Under the pieces are notes generated by a model. The model was not told the origin of the DNA and ran no database searches. It worked only from the letters and a program-made list of their open reading frames with translations. The translations under genes were made by a program, and so were the position numbers. Shown here one piece after another: positions 44,472-53,572 of a DNA stretch of 64,000 nucleotides. This DNA comes from JBLNDJ01 sp050261515 (GTDB taxonomy: Bacteria > Acidobacteriota > Terriglobia > Bryobacterales > Bryobacteraceae): NCBI GenBank assembly GCA_050261515.1, contig JBLNDJ010000017.1, positions 109,319 to 173,318 of the forward strand, read 5' to 3'. Numbering within the stretch: position 1 is the first letter of the stretch; each line of letters opens with the position of its first letter.

Positions 44472-47386
44472 AAGCTGAACCGCAACTGCAAATCGATCCG
44501 GCGGTTCGAAGCGCCGCTTGCCGGTCCGAAGCTCCGGGCCAGCGCCGTCGATTGCCCGAACAGCGCCGACGTGAGGTTTCCCACAGGCGTATCGAGGTTC
44601 ACGAAGTTGAACAGGTTGCGCGCGGAAACGCCGAGCGTCAGGTTGTAGCGCCTGCCTGTGGAGACGTTGCCGAACATACCGTGCGGCCCCCCGCGCCCGC
44701 CGCGTCCAAGGCCGCCAAACCCACCACCGCCGAAGCGTCCGCCGCCCGGCGCGCCCGCCGCCTCGGTGCGCTTGCCGAATCCCCACGTCCGGCTCAGCCG
44801 CACGTTCACCGAAAACTGCCCCGGCCCGCGCCCGTAATTGCGCGGGATGATCGTCTCGCCCGGCAGCGGCTGCGGATTGAACACGCCCCACGGCGTCTCG
44901 ATCCCCGATTGCGCAAACGCCGGCCGGTCCGTGAACACCAGGTCGCCATTCGCGTCATACCCGCTGACGATGTTGAACGGCGCGCCCGAGCTCGCCGTGA
45001 TGAACGGGCTCAGCATAACGCCCCAAGGCGCCGTCACCGACCCGCCCGTGAACACGCGGTGCCGCACATCGAACGCCGACGGCCCCCACTCCGGCCTCAG
45101 ATTGTAGGAATCCGCCGGCAGCGTGCCCACGCCATCCGTGTCGCTGCGCGCGTAGTTGAGCATGTAGTACCCGAACAGCGACACCCGCCGCGCGAACCGC
45201 GTGTTGAAGTTCGCGATCAACTGGTTCTGCCGCATCGATCCGGTCGATTCGTATTGAAAGATCGTCCCCACGTCTCCGTACGGAAACGATCCGTCAGCAA
45301 GCGGTGCGTTGATGTCGCGCGTGCGCAGCATGTGTACGCCGCGCGAGTACGAATAGGTTAGCGATAGCGTCGAGTTCCGCGGCAACTGCCGCTCGATCGC
45401 GACGGCGCTCTGGAGGATGTACGGCGCGCGCAGCGCGGAGTCCTTTTGGCGGATTGTCGTCGCCATGCGATTACCGGCCAGCACGTCGAGCGGCGGCGCT
45501 TCGGGATAGAAGTCCGGATAGTCCACGATGTACTGCTGCTGCGTAACGCCGTTGAATCGCCGCGCCGAGAGCGTCAGGGTGTCCTGAAAACGGTCGTAGA
45601 AAATGCCGAAGCCGGCGCGCAGCACCGTCTTCGCCGCCTTGCTCCCGCCGCCGTCGACGCCCCACGCCACGCTCAGCCGTGGCGAGAAATTTCTCGAGTC
45701 GCTGATGTTGGTCTGGTTCTCGTAGCGCAGCCCGTAGCTGAGCGTGAAGTTGGGCCGCAGGCGCCAGTCGTCGAGCGCGAACACGCCCACGTCCACCTGG
45801 TTCACGCTTGCCAGCGGATTTCCCGCAGCGATGGTGAACTGGCTCGGGCCGCCGCCGAGCGCCTGCATTTGCGCAATCGACAGGCCCTGCGCCAGAAAAA
45901 TCTGCGTGCGCCGGTAGCGTTCGATGGAGGCGATCTGCTCCATCGCCGGCTGCCCGTCCATCAGCACCGGCTGGTTGTTCGCATCCAGCACCGGCGCGGG
46001 CCCGCCGGCAAAAAGAAACGTGCCGCCGAAATTCGTCGGCGCGTCGTCGCGCAGCGTGGTCGCGCGCAGCCTGCCGCCGAACTTCCAGGCATGCTTGCCC
46101 GCCGTCCGGGACGTCAGGTTCTGCACCTCGTAGTGGTTCTCCAGGTTGTTGGCGAGTCCCACCTGCGAGCCGCCTGCGTAAAACGCGTCCGACACCTGGA
46201 TCGACGGCAGCGTCGTATTCCCGTACTCCCAGGTGCTTTCGCGCGAATACTGGAAGCGCGTCTCGTTGATTGCGTTCGGGCTCAGCACGGCCGTCTCGGT
46301 GAGCTGGAGGGTGTGCTCGGCGTTATACGTGTCGTAGGCGCGCTCGGGCAGCGAATAGCCGCCCACGCCCTGGTTTTGTCTGTCGATCTGTGTCCACGAA
46401 TAGCGCGCCGTCAGGCTGTTCTTCGGTGTGAGCTGCAGATCCACGCGCGGCACCACGCGCCACCGGCTCTGCGGCGTCGGGGCCGACTCGGTGAACGGCA
46501 CCGGGTTGAGCCCCGCATCGAGCACCGTCGTGTTGATGAGCGCGTCCTCGTCGATTCCCCTGTGCTCCACATCGAGCGTGAACGAAGCCTTCTTCGCCAG
46601 CGGGCCGCTCACGTTACCCGAGAAGATCCGCGACTGGAACGGCGGGCGCTCGCTCACGAACGGGTTGCGCGCGTTGAACACGTCGTCGCTGAACATCGAC
46701 ATGAGCTGGCCGCGGAACCGGTCCGTGCCCGGCTTGGTGAACACTTCCACGCGGCCGAAGCCGAGCCGGTCGAACTCGGCCGAGAACGGATTCAGGTTCA
46801 CCCGCACTTCGCGAATGGACGACTTCGGCGGAAGCTGCCCGCCTGTGAAACCGTCGATGAAGATCTGCCCGCCATTCGGGCCCGCGCTCGGTCCGGCCAG
46901 CGCCTGCAAATCGTCCTGCAGCTGATCGGGGTCGTCGGAAAGCGCCTCGAGGTCGTTTCCCTTCAGCACCAGCGCGCCCGCGTTCTCGTTCGGATCGACG
47001 CTCACCTGGCTGCCGATCTCATCCCGCACCGTGATCTGCTGTGTCTCGGCGAGCACCGTGAGCGGAAAATCGAGAGTCACGTCGCCCGAGATGTCGTAGT
47101 CCTCGATCTCGGCCGGTGCGAATCCGGTCTTGGTCACCAGCACCGTGTACTTGCCCGCGGCCAGGCCCGTGAAACTGTACCGCCCCTGCAAATCCGTTGT
47201 GCGCTTCAGTTCGACCTTGGGTTCGGCCGACCGCAGAATCACGTCCGCCCCGGGAACCGATGCCGCCGATGGGTCCGTCACGCGCCCGTGCAGCGCCGCC
47301 CTGCCGCCGGTTTGGGCCGGCGCCTGAAACGCAAGTAACGCGACTACCGCAAACGTGCAGACAGACTTCGAGTAAACGCAGTTCAT
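44468..47386 (-). CDS. TonB-dependent-receptor-like outer membrane protein (copy 3), Gly-rich near the C-terminus
   Basis: The 972-residue protein has a signal peptide (VVALLAFQAPAQ) and a regulatory beta-sandwich (ALHGRVTDPSAASVPGADVI). A plug-like region follows (GGQIFIDGFTGGQLPPKSSI), and the barrel ends in RIDLQLRFSF. Unlike copies 1 and 2, it has a Gly/Arg loop near residue 900 (GGGRFGGGGFGGLGRGGRGG). It follows the DUF5666 gene by 45 bp, with GGAG as ribosome site. A lack of close similarity to copies 1 and 2 suggests a different substrate. Confidence 0.8.
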   Translation of the reverse strand: MNCVYSKSVCTFAVVALLAFQAPAQTGGRAALHGRVTDPSAASVPGADVILRSAEPKVELKRTTDLQGRYSFTGLAAGKYTVLVTKTGFAPAEIEDYDISGDVTLDFPLTVLAETQQITVRDEIGSQVSVDPNENAGALVLKGNDLEALSDDPDQLQDDLQALAGPSAGPNGGQIFIDGFTGGQLPPKSSIREVRVNLNPFSAEFDRLGFGRVEVFTKPGTDRFRGQLMSMFSDDVFNARNPFVSERPPFQSRIFSGNVSGPLAKKASFTLDVEHRGIDEDALINTTVLDAGLNPVPFTESAPTPQSRWRVVPRVDLQLTPKNSLTARYSWTQIDRQNQGVGGYSLPERAYDTYNAEHTLQLTETAVLSPNAINETRFQYSRESTWEYGNTTLPSIQVSDAFYAGGSQVGLANNLENHYEVQNLTSRTAGKHAWKFGGRLRATTLRDDAPTNFGGTFLFAGGPAPVLDANNQPVLMDGQPAMEQIASIERYRRTQIFLAQGLSIAQMQALGGGPSQFTIAAGNPLASVNQVDVGVFALDDWRLRPNFTLSYGLRYENQTNISDSRNFSPRLSVAWGVDGGGSKAAKTVLRAGFGIFYDRFQDTLTLSARRFNGVTQQQYIVDYPDFYPEAPPLDVLAGNRMATTIRQKDSALRAPYILQSAVAIERQLPRNSTLSLTYSYSRGVHMLRTRDINAPLADGSFPYGDVGTIFQYESTGSMRQNQLIANFNTRFARRVSLFGYYMLNYARSDTDGVGTLPADSYNLRPEWGPSAFDVRHRVFTGGSVTAPWGVMLSPFITASSGAPFNIVSGYDANGDLVFTDRPAFAQSGIETPWGVFNPQPLPGETIIPRNYGRGPGQFSVNVRLSRTWGFGKRTEAAGAPGGGRFGGGGFGGLGRGGRGGPHGMFGNVSTGRRYNLTLGVSARNLFNFVNLDTPVGNLTSALFGQSTALARSFGPASGASNRRIDLQLRFSF

Positions 47387-47431
47387 CCTATGTGATCTCC
47401 GCCGCCGCTGGGGCCGATTGCCCCGCAGCAG

Positions 47432-48565
47432 TTACTCCAGGGGAATCATCGACATGTCGCCGAGGTTCCAGTTGCCCATGGACTGGCCTCCTGCCGGCGC
47501 ATTCTGGCCCTGTGCGCGGGCCTGCGCGGCCTGGCTCATAGCTATTAAGGCGTCCGCACCGGCCAGAAGAGTTACAGCCGTGATGCGATCAGGGCTCGCG
47601 CCGCTTGTGCTCGCGACCGCGATGGTCTCCCCGGTCTTGATCTCGCTGAGGGATATGGCGGGCATTCGTTCGAGCATCTGGGAAAAATCGGGACCGCCCC
47701 GACGCATGCCGCCCGGACCGCCAGGCCCGCCCGGACCGCCGGGCCCGCCCCCGCCGGGCCGCATTCCGCCGCCCATGCCCGCACCGAACTGCGGCGCGCG
47801 CCGCAGCACGCTATCGGCCGTCACCTTCACTACCAGCGGCTTGCCGCTCTGTAGATCCTTGATCGTCACTTCATTCGCAGCCTGATCCACTGCGGTCACC
47901 GGACCCGCCACCGTGCGGAAATTCCCACTCACAATTTCCTCGGCGACGATGCGAGTCCCGTCCTCGTTCTTTTTGCCGCGCGCGCGCAACTGGTCGCCCG
48001 GCCGTATATCGGCGAACGTCCCGGGCTTGGCGTCGGCGAACCGCACCGAATCGGGCGCGTACCGCCTGAACAACGTGCCTTCCCTGGCCGAGACCGTCGC
48101 CGTGTGCTGCTGCCCGAACATCGACGGAATGCGAATCGTGATCTCCTTCGCCGGCGCGTTGACCGAAACGACGGTCCCCGCCATGCCGTTGTGTATCCAC
48201 TCGGCGCGATCCTTTTCGTGCTTCTGCGCGATGTCTTTCGCGCTCATCAGAATCACAGACCGCGCCTCGATCGTCTTGCCGTCGGCTGCCAGTGTGCCGG
48301 CCGCGCGTACACGGTCCCCGGACGCGAGATCTGTGGCCGCGATCGTCTGCGCGCCGCTCAAGTCCCGCGCGCCGGGCGCGACTTTCTGAAATTTCGTCTC
48401 GGGCGCGAAGACGACGGAAACCACCTCGCCCGCGTCGCTCTTCACTGTCGCGCCCGCCGCCGTTGTTTCCGTGATTACGCCGATCACGCGCGCACGCGGC
48501 GTCTGCGCGGCCGCTAGCGCGGCAACCGTCAACATCAATAAAAATCGCATTCCCATTGGCAGCAT
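47432..48565 (-). CDS. Exported DUF5666-type repeat protein with a Gly-Pro-Gly linker
   Basis: The protein (up to 377 residues) has a signal peptide (FLLMLTVAALAAAQ). Three or more small OB-like beta units follow (GVITETTAAGATVKSDAGE, GTVVSVNAPAKEITIRI, GPVTAVDQAANEVTIKDL), as in DUF5666. Residues about 255-285 form a collagen-like GGPGGPGGPGG linker. Starts at 48565, 48556 or 48550 are possible; none has a clear ribosome site. It is co-directional with and 45 bp upstream of TonB receptor 3, which also has a Gly-rich loop, so the two may work together at the envelope. Confidence 0.65.
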   Translation of the reverse strand: MLPMGMRFLLMLTVAALAAAQTPRARVIGVITETTAAGATVKSDAGEVVSVVFAPETKFQKVAPGARDLSGAQTIAATDLASGDRVRAAGTLAADGKTIEARSVILMSAKDIAQKHEKDRAEWIHNGMAGTVVSVNAPAKEITIRIPSMFGQQHTATVSAREGTLFRRYAPDSVRFADAKPGTFADIRPGDQLRARGKKNEDGTRIVAEEIVSGNFRTVAGPVTAVDQAANEVTIKDLQSGKPLVVKVTADSVLRRAPQFGAGMGGGMRPGGGGPGGPGGPGGPGGMRRGGPDFSQMLERMPAISLSEIKTGETIAVASTSGASPDRITAVTLLAGADALIAMSQAAQARAQGQNAPAGGQSMGNWNLGDMSMIPLE

Positions 48566-48613
48566 AGAACCATTGTCCGGCGCCGGCTTTAAAGTTTTGT
48601 AAAGATTGATACT

Positions 48614-49534
48614 ATGGCTTCAGCGCTCAGTGTTCGCGCGTTGAGAAAATCGTACGCCGATACCGTCGCCGTTGACGGCATCGATCTCGACGCCTGCGCG
48701 GGCGAGTGCTTCGGCCTGCTCGGCCCTAACGGCGCGGGCAAAACCACCACGATAGAAATCTGCGAAGGCCTGCTTGCGCCCGATTCGGGCACCGTCGAAC
48801 TGCTCGGCATGCGCTGGGAGACGTCTCCCGCGCTGCTGCGCCAGCGCCTCGGCGTGCAGCTTCAGGAAACGCAGCTTTCGGAAAAACTCACGGTCCACGA
48901 AACCGTCGCGCTGTTCCGCAGCTTCTACAAGCGCGGGCCCGCGCCCGGCGAAGTCATTGCCATGGTGCAGCTCGAAGAGAAGCGCAACGCGCGCGTCGGC
49001 CGGCTCTCCGGCGGGCAGAAGCAGAGGCTCGCCATGGCCTGCGCGCTCGTCGGCGACCCCGACCTCATGTTCCTCGACGAGCCCACCACCGGCCTCGACC
49101 CGCAGGCGCGGCGCCAGCTCTGGGACCTGATCGAGCACTTCAAGACCGCGGGCCGCACCATCATCCTCACTACGCACTACATGGACGAAGCCGAGCGCCT
49201 CTGCGACCGCGTCGCCATTATGGACCACGGCAGAATCATCGCGCTCGGCACGCCGCGCGAACTCGTTGCATCGATCGGCGTCGATCACGTGCTCGAGTTC
49301 GCGACCGGCGCCGCCATCGACATTTCCTCGCTCGAGCGCCTACAAGGCGTCCGCCGCGCGAAGGCGGAAAACGGAGGCTACGAGCTCCAGGTCACCGAGC
49401 TTCACCTGGCCGTGCCCGCGCTGCTCGCCGAGCTCGACCGCCGCGGCTCGCCGCTTACGGAATTGCGCACGCACTCGGCTACCCTGGAAGATGTGTTCGT
49501 TTCACTCACCGGGAGGCGCCTCCGTGAAAGCTGA
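48614..49534 (+). CDS. ABC transporter ATP-binding protein
   Basis: The 306-residue protein has Walker A LLGPNGAGKTTT, Q-loop QLQETQ, signature LSGGQKQRLAMA, Walker B LMFLDEPTTGLD and H-loop TTHYMDEAE. It is the DrrA/CcmA-type ATPase with an extra C-terminal domain of about 80 residues. It powers export through the permease encoded next, which it overlaps by 11 bp. The substrate is not visible; family members export drugs, lipids or polysaccharides. Confidence 0.9.
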   Translation: MASALSVRALRKSYADTVAVDGIDLDACAGECFGLLGPNGAGKTTTIEICEGLLAPDSGTVELLGMRWETSPALLRQRLGVQLQETQLSEKLTVHETVALFRSFYKRGPAPGEVIAMVQLEEKRNARVGRLSGGQKQRLAMACALVGDPDLMFLDEPTTGLDPQARRQLWDLIEHFKTAGRTIILTTHYMDEAERLCDRVAIMDHGRIIALGTPRELVASIGVDHVLEFATGAAIDISSLERLQGVRRAKAENGGYELQVTELHLAVPALLAELDRRGSPLTELRTHSATLEDVFVSLTGRRLRES

Positions 49535-50576
49535 GCCGAAGCCGCGCGGCTTGGCCTCGAACTCGCTCGCGCAACTCACGCTGGTGCGCTTCCGCGAATT
49601 CTGGCGCGAGCCCGAGGCCGTTTTCTGGGTGTTCGTCTTCCCGATCCTGCTCGCCGCCGGACTCGGCATCGCGTTCAAAAACCGCCCCGCCGAAGCAGTC
49701 AAAATTGGAGCGACGGACGCCGCCATCGCCTCCAGGCTGGGCGCCGAAAAATCGCTCGACGTACGGGTGATGGACCGCGCCCGCGGCGACCAGGCCCTGC
49801 GGACCGGACGGATCGTGCTGCTCGCCATGCCGGACACCGCCGGCGGCATCGCCTTCCGCTACGACGACACCAATCCCGATGCCCGCACCGCGCGCCTTCT
49901 CGCCGGACGCGCCATCGAGCGCGCCAGCGGCCGCCCGCTCGCCATGCCCGAACGAGACGACCTCGTGCGCGAGCGCGGCTCCCGCTACATCGACTTCCTC
50001 ATCCCCGGCCTGCTCGGCATGAACCTGATGGGCAGCGGAATGTGGGGCATCGGCTTTTCGATCGTGGACGCGCGCCGCAAGAAACTGCTCAAGCGCCTGA
50101 TCGCTTCGCCCATGTCGCGGGCCGAATACCTGCTCTCGTTCCTGCTGGCGCGCCTGACGCTGCTGAGCGTCGAGGTCGTGGCGCTGCTCGGCTTCGGGCA
50201 TTTTCTGTTCGAGGTGCCGCTGCGAGGCTCGCTTACGCAGCTTGCCGCGATCTGCCTGCTTTCGTCGCTCTCCTTCAGCGCCCTCGGCCTGCTGGTCGCC
50301 TCGCGAGCGCGGACCATCGAGGCGGCCAGCGGCCTCATGAACTTCGTGATGCTCCCGATGTGGATCTTCTCGGGCGTCTTCTTCGGCGCCGAACGCTTTC
50401 CGCAGTCGTTTCAACCTTTCATCCAGGCCCTGCCCCTGACGGCTGTCAACAACGCGCTCCGGGCCAACATGCTCGAAGGAGCGCCGCTCGCCGCCATCGC
50501 CGTCCCGCTTGGAATCATCACGGTCTGGCTCGCCGCCAGCTTCTTCATCGCCCTCAAACTGTTCCGCTGGAGGTAG
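49524..50576 (+). CDS. ABC-2-type transporter permease
   Basis: The 350-residue protein starts at GTG 49524 behind GGGAGG, inside the end of the ATPase gene. It has one N-terminal membrane helix (FWVFVFPILLAAGLGIAF), an external domain of about 130 residues, and five further helices, ending in ALKLFRWR. SRYIDFLIPGLLGMNLMGSG is the ABC-2 signature region. With the ATPase it forms an exporter. Confidence 0.85.
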   Translation: MKAEPKPRGLASNSLAQLTLVRFREFWREPEAVFWVFVFPILLAAGLGIAFKNRPAEAVKIGATDAAIASRLGAEKSLDVRVMDRARGDQALRTGRIVLLAMPDTAGGIAFRYDDTNPDARTARLLAGRAIERASGRPLAMPERDDLVRERGSRYIDFLIPGLLGMNLMGSGMWGIGFSIVDARRKKLLKRLIASPMSRAEYLLSFLLARLTLLSVEVVALLGFGHFLFEVPLRGSLTQLAAICLLSSLSFSALGLLVASRARTIEAASGLMNFVMLPMWIFSGVFFGAERFPQSFQPFIQALPLTAVNNALRANMLEGAPLAAIAVPLGIITVWLAASFFIALKLFRWR

Positions 50577-50881
50577 GGCTGTCGCCTTAGCGGCACACCC
50601 GTGCCGAAATATCCCGCTCACGAATCCAGCCCCTGCGGCCGATATGTCCCCCCATGAGCCGCTTTAGACCTCAATTTCGCGTCTAAGGATGTGACACGTT
50701 TGGACTGCGACTTGCACCTAATACTGTAGGGAGATGGGGGTCGGTCATGTTTATTGCAGGGATACTCGCGATGCTGGTGGTGCTGAGCCTCTTTTTATCG
50801 ATGCTCTCATCGCCGCCGAAGATCGGCAGTTGACGGACGTCCGGCAGTCCTGCCGACACGCCTCCGTGTAATTTTGCCACG
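50577..50881. other. 305-bp intergenic region with inverted repeats and one tiny open frame
   Basis: A 6-bp hairpin (CGGCAC/GTGCCG, 50591-50606) follows the permease gene. TTAGAC and GTCTAA form an interrupted inverted repeat near 50665-50690. TAATACT lies at about 50719 and could be a -10 box for the small frame at 50747. A CGGCAG/CTGCCG repeat lies near 50842. Apart from these I see nothing in it. Confidence 0.5.
50747..50833 (+). CDS. Possible 28-residue single-span membrane peptide
   Basis: ATG 50747 opens MFIAGILAMLVVLSLFLSML and ends SSPPKIGS, a clean hydrophobic helix with a short polar tail. GGGGGTC precedes it by a few bases and a TAATACT box is about 25 nt upstream. The size and composition fit a membrane micropeptide, but so short a frame could be chance. 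Confidence 0.35.
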   Translation: MFIAGILAMLVVLSLFLSMLSSPPKIGS

Positions 50882-51988
50882 TTATCCCGCGCGTGAAACA
50901 TCTTCGAATGCCGCGCGGAACTTCGCCATCTCTCCGGCGGTCCCCACCGTCACCCGCAGCATATTCGGCAGCGCCGGAAACGGCCGCCCGGCAGCCACCT
51001 TCCTCTTCAGCAGCTCCAACCCCAATTGCTTCGCATCCCGCCCCGCGTCGAGCATCACGAAATTCCCGTAAGGCTCGATGTACCCCATCCGGCGCGATCG
51101 CGCCCACTCGCACAGCGCGCGCCTCTCCCGTATAAGCCGTGTGCGGCGCTCCGGGATGATGCGCGGCCCTTCGGCGGCGGCCGCCAGCGCGGCCCGTATG
51201 CTGACGATCGACATCGGATTCCCGCGGAACGGCCGCATACGCCGGATCAGCTCTGCGTTCCCCGCCGCGAACCCGGCCCGCAGCCCGGCCATACCGTAGA
51301 TCTTCGAGAACGTCCGCGTGACGATGACGTTATTCGCCTCGCGCGCCAGGTCCATCGCGCTTTCCGTCTCGAAGCTCTCGACAAAGTGCAGGTACGCTTC
51401 GTCGATCAGGAGCGCGGCGCGGGCGGGCAGGTTCGCCGCCAGCCACCGCACGCGCTCGCGCGGCGTCATCGATGACGTCGGGTTATTCGGATTGCAGAGG
51501 TAGACGAGCCCGCCGCCCGCGCGCGCCGCCTCCTCGGCCATGCGCTTCACATCGGCCGCCCAGTCCCCGGTCATCGGCGTCAGCGCCACGGGCCGGCCGA
51601 GCGCCTTCGCCGTTTCCGCCGGAGCCTCGAACGTAGGATCGGCGGCGATCAGCGGCAGCGTTGCCGATGTGAAGGCCGCCACCGCCGCGTTCAGCACCTC
51701 GGTCGAGCCGGCGCCGGCGATCAACTGCTCCGGTTCAAGCCGTTCGCCGCGCGCCAGCGCCGCCTCGAACGCGCGGAACTCCTGGAAGCGATACCGCCAG
51801 CTTTCGGGCAGCGCGCGCGCCGCCGCCTCCAGCGCCGCCTTCGGCGGGCCATCCGGATTCTCGTTCGCGTTCAGCCACACCGTGTCCGGGTCCCAATGGC
51901 CCCCGACGAGCGCCCGCTGCGCCAGCGCCGTTTCCGTAAGCGCCGCGATGCCCGCCAGGCCGCGGGCGAATCCCCTGCGCGTGATCAT
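50882..51988 (-). CDS. Histidinol-phosphate-aminotransferase-like PLP enzyme with a Tat signal
   Basis: The 368-residue protein starts at ATG 51988 behind AGGGGG. The first residues MITRRGFARGLAGIAALTE form a twin-arginine signal. The rest is a class I/II aminotransferase: CNPNNPT at 165-171, DEAY at 196-199, the PLP Lys229 in TRTFSKIYGMAGLRAG, and a final Arg in MLRVTVGT. The HisC group uses glutamate to aminate imidazole-acetol phosphate in the cytoplasm. Export of a folded PLP enzyme is unusual and suggests another substrate outside. No other his gene is nearby. Confidence 0.8.
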   Translation of the reverse strand: MITRRGFARGLAGIAALTETALAQRALVGGHWDPDTVWLNANENPDGPPKAALEAAARALPESWRYRFQEFRAFEAALARGERLEPEQLIAGAGSTEVLNAAVAAFTSATLPLIAADPTFEAPAETAKALGRPVALTPMTGDWAADVKRMAEEAARAGGGLVYLCNPNNPTSSMTPRERVRWLAANLPARAALLIDEAYLHFVESFETESAMDLAREANNVIVTRTFSKIYGMAGLRAGFAAGNAELIRRMRPFRGNPMSIVSIRAALAAAAEGPRIIPERRTRLIRERRALCEWARSRRMGYIEPYGNFVMLDAGRDAKQLGLELLKRKVAAGRPFPALPNMLRVTVGTAGEMAKFRAAFEDVSRAG

Positions 51989-52023
51989 GGACGACCCCCT
52001 GGGCGTATGATAACCGGCCTGGA

Positions 52024-53286
52024 ATGGGAAAATGGAGTCGCAGGGTGGGCGAAGCAATACCTATCTACCTGATTGTCGCGGGCGCGCCCCGCCGGTTGCG
52101 CGTGCCGGTCACCACGATCGGGCGTGCGTCGGAAAACGATATCGTCGTTTCCGGCCACTCCGCCTCCGTAGTTTCCGGCCGGCACGCCGAGCTGCGGCAC
52201 GACGGCGCCCGCTGGCGCATCCGCGATCTGGCGAGCACCAACGGCACATTCGTCAACGGAACGCGCATCAAGGATGCGCCCCTCGAAGCCCCCTGCACCA
52301 TACAGCTCGGCCGGGGAGGTCCCGAGCTCGCGTTCACCACCGAGCTTGCGCCGCCCGTGAGCCAACTCGAGCGCACGCTCGTCGCGCCCAGGCACGACCG
52401 CTCGCGCTACCGCCTCAAATTCGCGATCGCGCTGCTGGCCGCGTCGCTCGCCGCGGTCTCGGCCTTCGCGGGCCTGCGCATCCGCCAGCTCAACCGTTCG
52501 AAGGCCGGAATCGATTCCCGCATCGCCGCCCTCGAGCGCGAGCTCGCCGCCCGCCCGGACCGCGCCGGCGAACTGGCCGGCGAGCTCGACCGCTACCAGG
52601 CCCTCGGCAGCCAGCTTCAGGGCAGCCTCTTCTACCGCCTCAGCGCCCGCGAGCGCGAAGATTTCCTCGACCGGGAAATCCGCGCGCTGCTTGCCGAGTT
52701 CGGCGCCGAGGTCTACAGCATTCCGCCCGGTTTCCGCCAGGCCGTCAGCCGCTACCTGGACGAGTACCGCGGCCCGGACCGCCCCAACTTCGAGCGCGCC
52801 CTCGCCGGCGCGCGCCCCGCCATGGAGCGCGTCGGCCGCATCCTCGCCGAACACAAGCTGCCGCCCGATTTCGCCTACATGATGCTCGTCGAAAGCGCCC
52901 TCGAATCCGGGCAGCAAAGCAGCGCGGGCGCCGCCGGCTTCTGGCAATTCACGCCGGCGACCGCGCGCGCCTTCGGCCTGCGCGTCGGCGAGGCGGCCGA
53001 CGACCGGCTGAACGTCGAAAAGTCCACGCGCGCCGCATGCAAATACATCCGCAGCCTGATTCTTGATTTCGGAACGGGAAGCTCGGTGATGCTCGCGCTG
53101 GCGGCCTACAACCTCGGCCCCGCGAGAGTAAAGCAGGCGATCAACCGCGTGAACGACCCCATCCGCCAGCGCAGCTTCTGGTATCTCTACCGCACCGGCG
53201 CGCTGCCCGAAGAAACTCGTGAGTACGTCCCCAAAGTGTTCGCGGCCATGATCATCGGCCGCCACCCCGAGCGCTACGGATTCTGA
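52024..53286 (+). CDS. FHA domain - membrane helix - lytic transglycosylase fusion
   Basis: The 420-residue protein has an FHA domain (about residues 12-110) with Gly33-Arg34, Ser51 with His54, and Asn-Gly pairs at 73-74 and 78-79, the pThr-binding residues. A membrane helix follows at about 131-150, then a short coiled coil (160-190). A SLT/MltD-type lytic transglycosylase domain comes last (about 255-400), with catalytic Glu290 in LVESALESGQ followed by AGAAGFWQFTPATARAFG. The FHA part should face the cytoplasm and the enzyme the periplasm, linking Ser/Thr phosphorylation to murein cleavage. ATG 52024 or GTG 52048 may be the start. Confidence 0.8.
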   Translation: MGKWSRRVGEAIPIYLIVAGAPRRLRVPVTTIGRASENDIVVSGHSASVVSGRHAELRHDGARWRIRDLASTNGTFVNGTRIKDAPLEAPCTIQLGRGGPELAFTTELAPPVSQLERTLVAPRHDRSRYRLKFAIALLAASLAAVSAFAGLRIRQLNRSKAGIDSRIAALERELAARPDRAGELAGELDRYQALGSQLQGSLFYRLSAREREDFLDREIRALLAEFGAEVYSIPPGFRQAVSRYLDEYRGPDRPNFERALAGARPAMERVGRILAEHKLPPDFAYMMLVESALESGQQSSAGAAGFWQFTPATARAFGLRVGEAADDRLNVEKSTRAACKYIRSLILDFGTGSSVMLALAAYNLGPARVKQAINRVNDPIRQRSFWYLYRTGALPEETREYVPKVFAAMIIGRHPERYGF

Positions 53287-53306
53287 AGAGCTATCCTGAG
53301 GCCGTC

Positions 53307-53534
53307 ATGGCCGAACCCGAGCAGGTGGTCGTCTTCGAATCCAACGACCGCTTCACAATCGCCCTGGCGAAGGGCACGCTGGAGGACGCAGGCGTCCCCT
53401 TCTGGGTGCAAGGCGACGAAATGGCCGCACACCTCGCTAGCCAGCCCATTTTGTGCCCGGTCTGCCGCTTCGTAGTCGCCAAAGACCGAGAAGCGGAAAC
53501 CCGCGAAGTACTCGAGCCCCTGCTCAACGCTTAG
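53307..53534 (+). CDS. DUF2007-like small protein
   Basis: The 75-residue protein VVVFESNDRFTIALAKGTLE then AGVPFWVQGDE and ends in an acidic helix. This is the pattern of DUF2007 (putative signal-transducing) proteins. A CPVCRF stretch could bind metal but is not typical. It follows the FHA-lytic-transglycosylase gene by 20 bp and is probably cotranscribed. Confidence 0.65.
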   Translation: MAEPEQVVVFESNDRFTIALAKGTLEDAGVPFWVQGDEMAAHLASQPILCPVCRFVVAKDREAETREVLEPLLNA

Positions 53535-53572
53535 GCTCCTCCTCGAAGGGCTCCGCTTGGTTCGCCTCTGCG

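Noticed and set aside
45446..47338. 630-codon open frame antisense to TonB receptor 3
   Set aside because: Shadow translation with no domain; the opposite strand has signal peptide, plug and barrel.
48600..48616. Leaderless start for the ABC ATPase gene (TGATACT right before ATG)
   Set aside because: The box touches the start codon, so transcription from it would begin inside the gene; excluded from the leaderless set.
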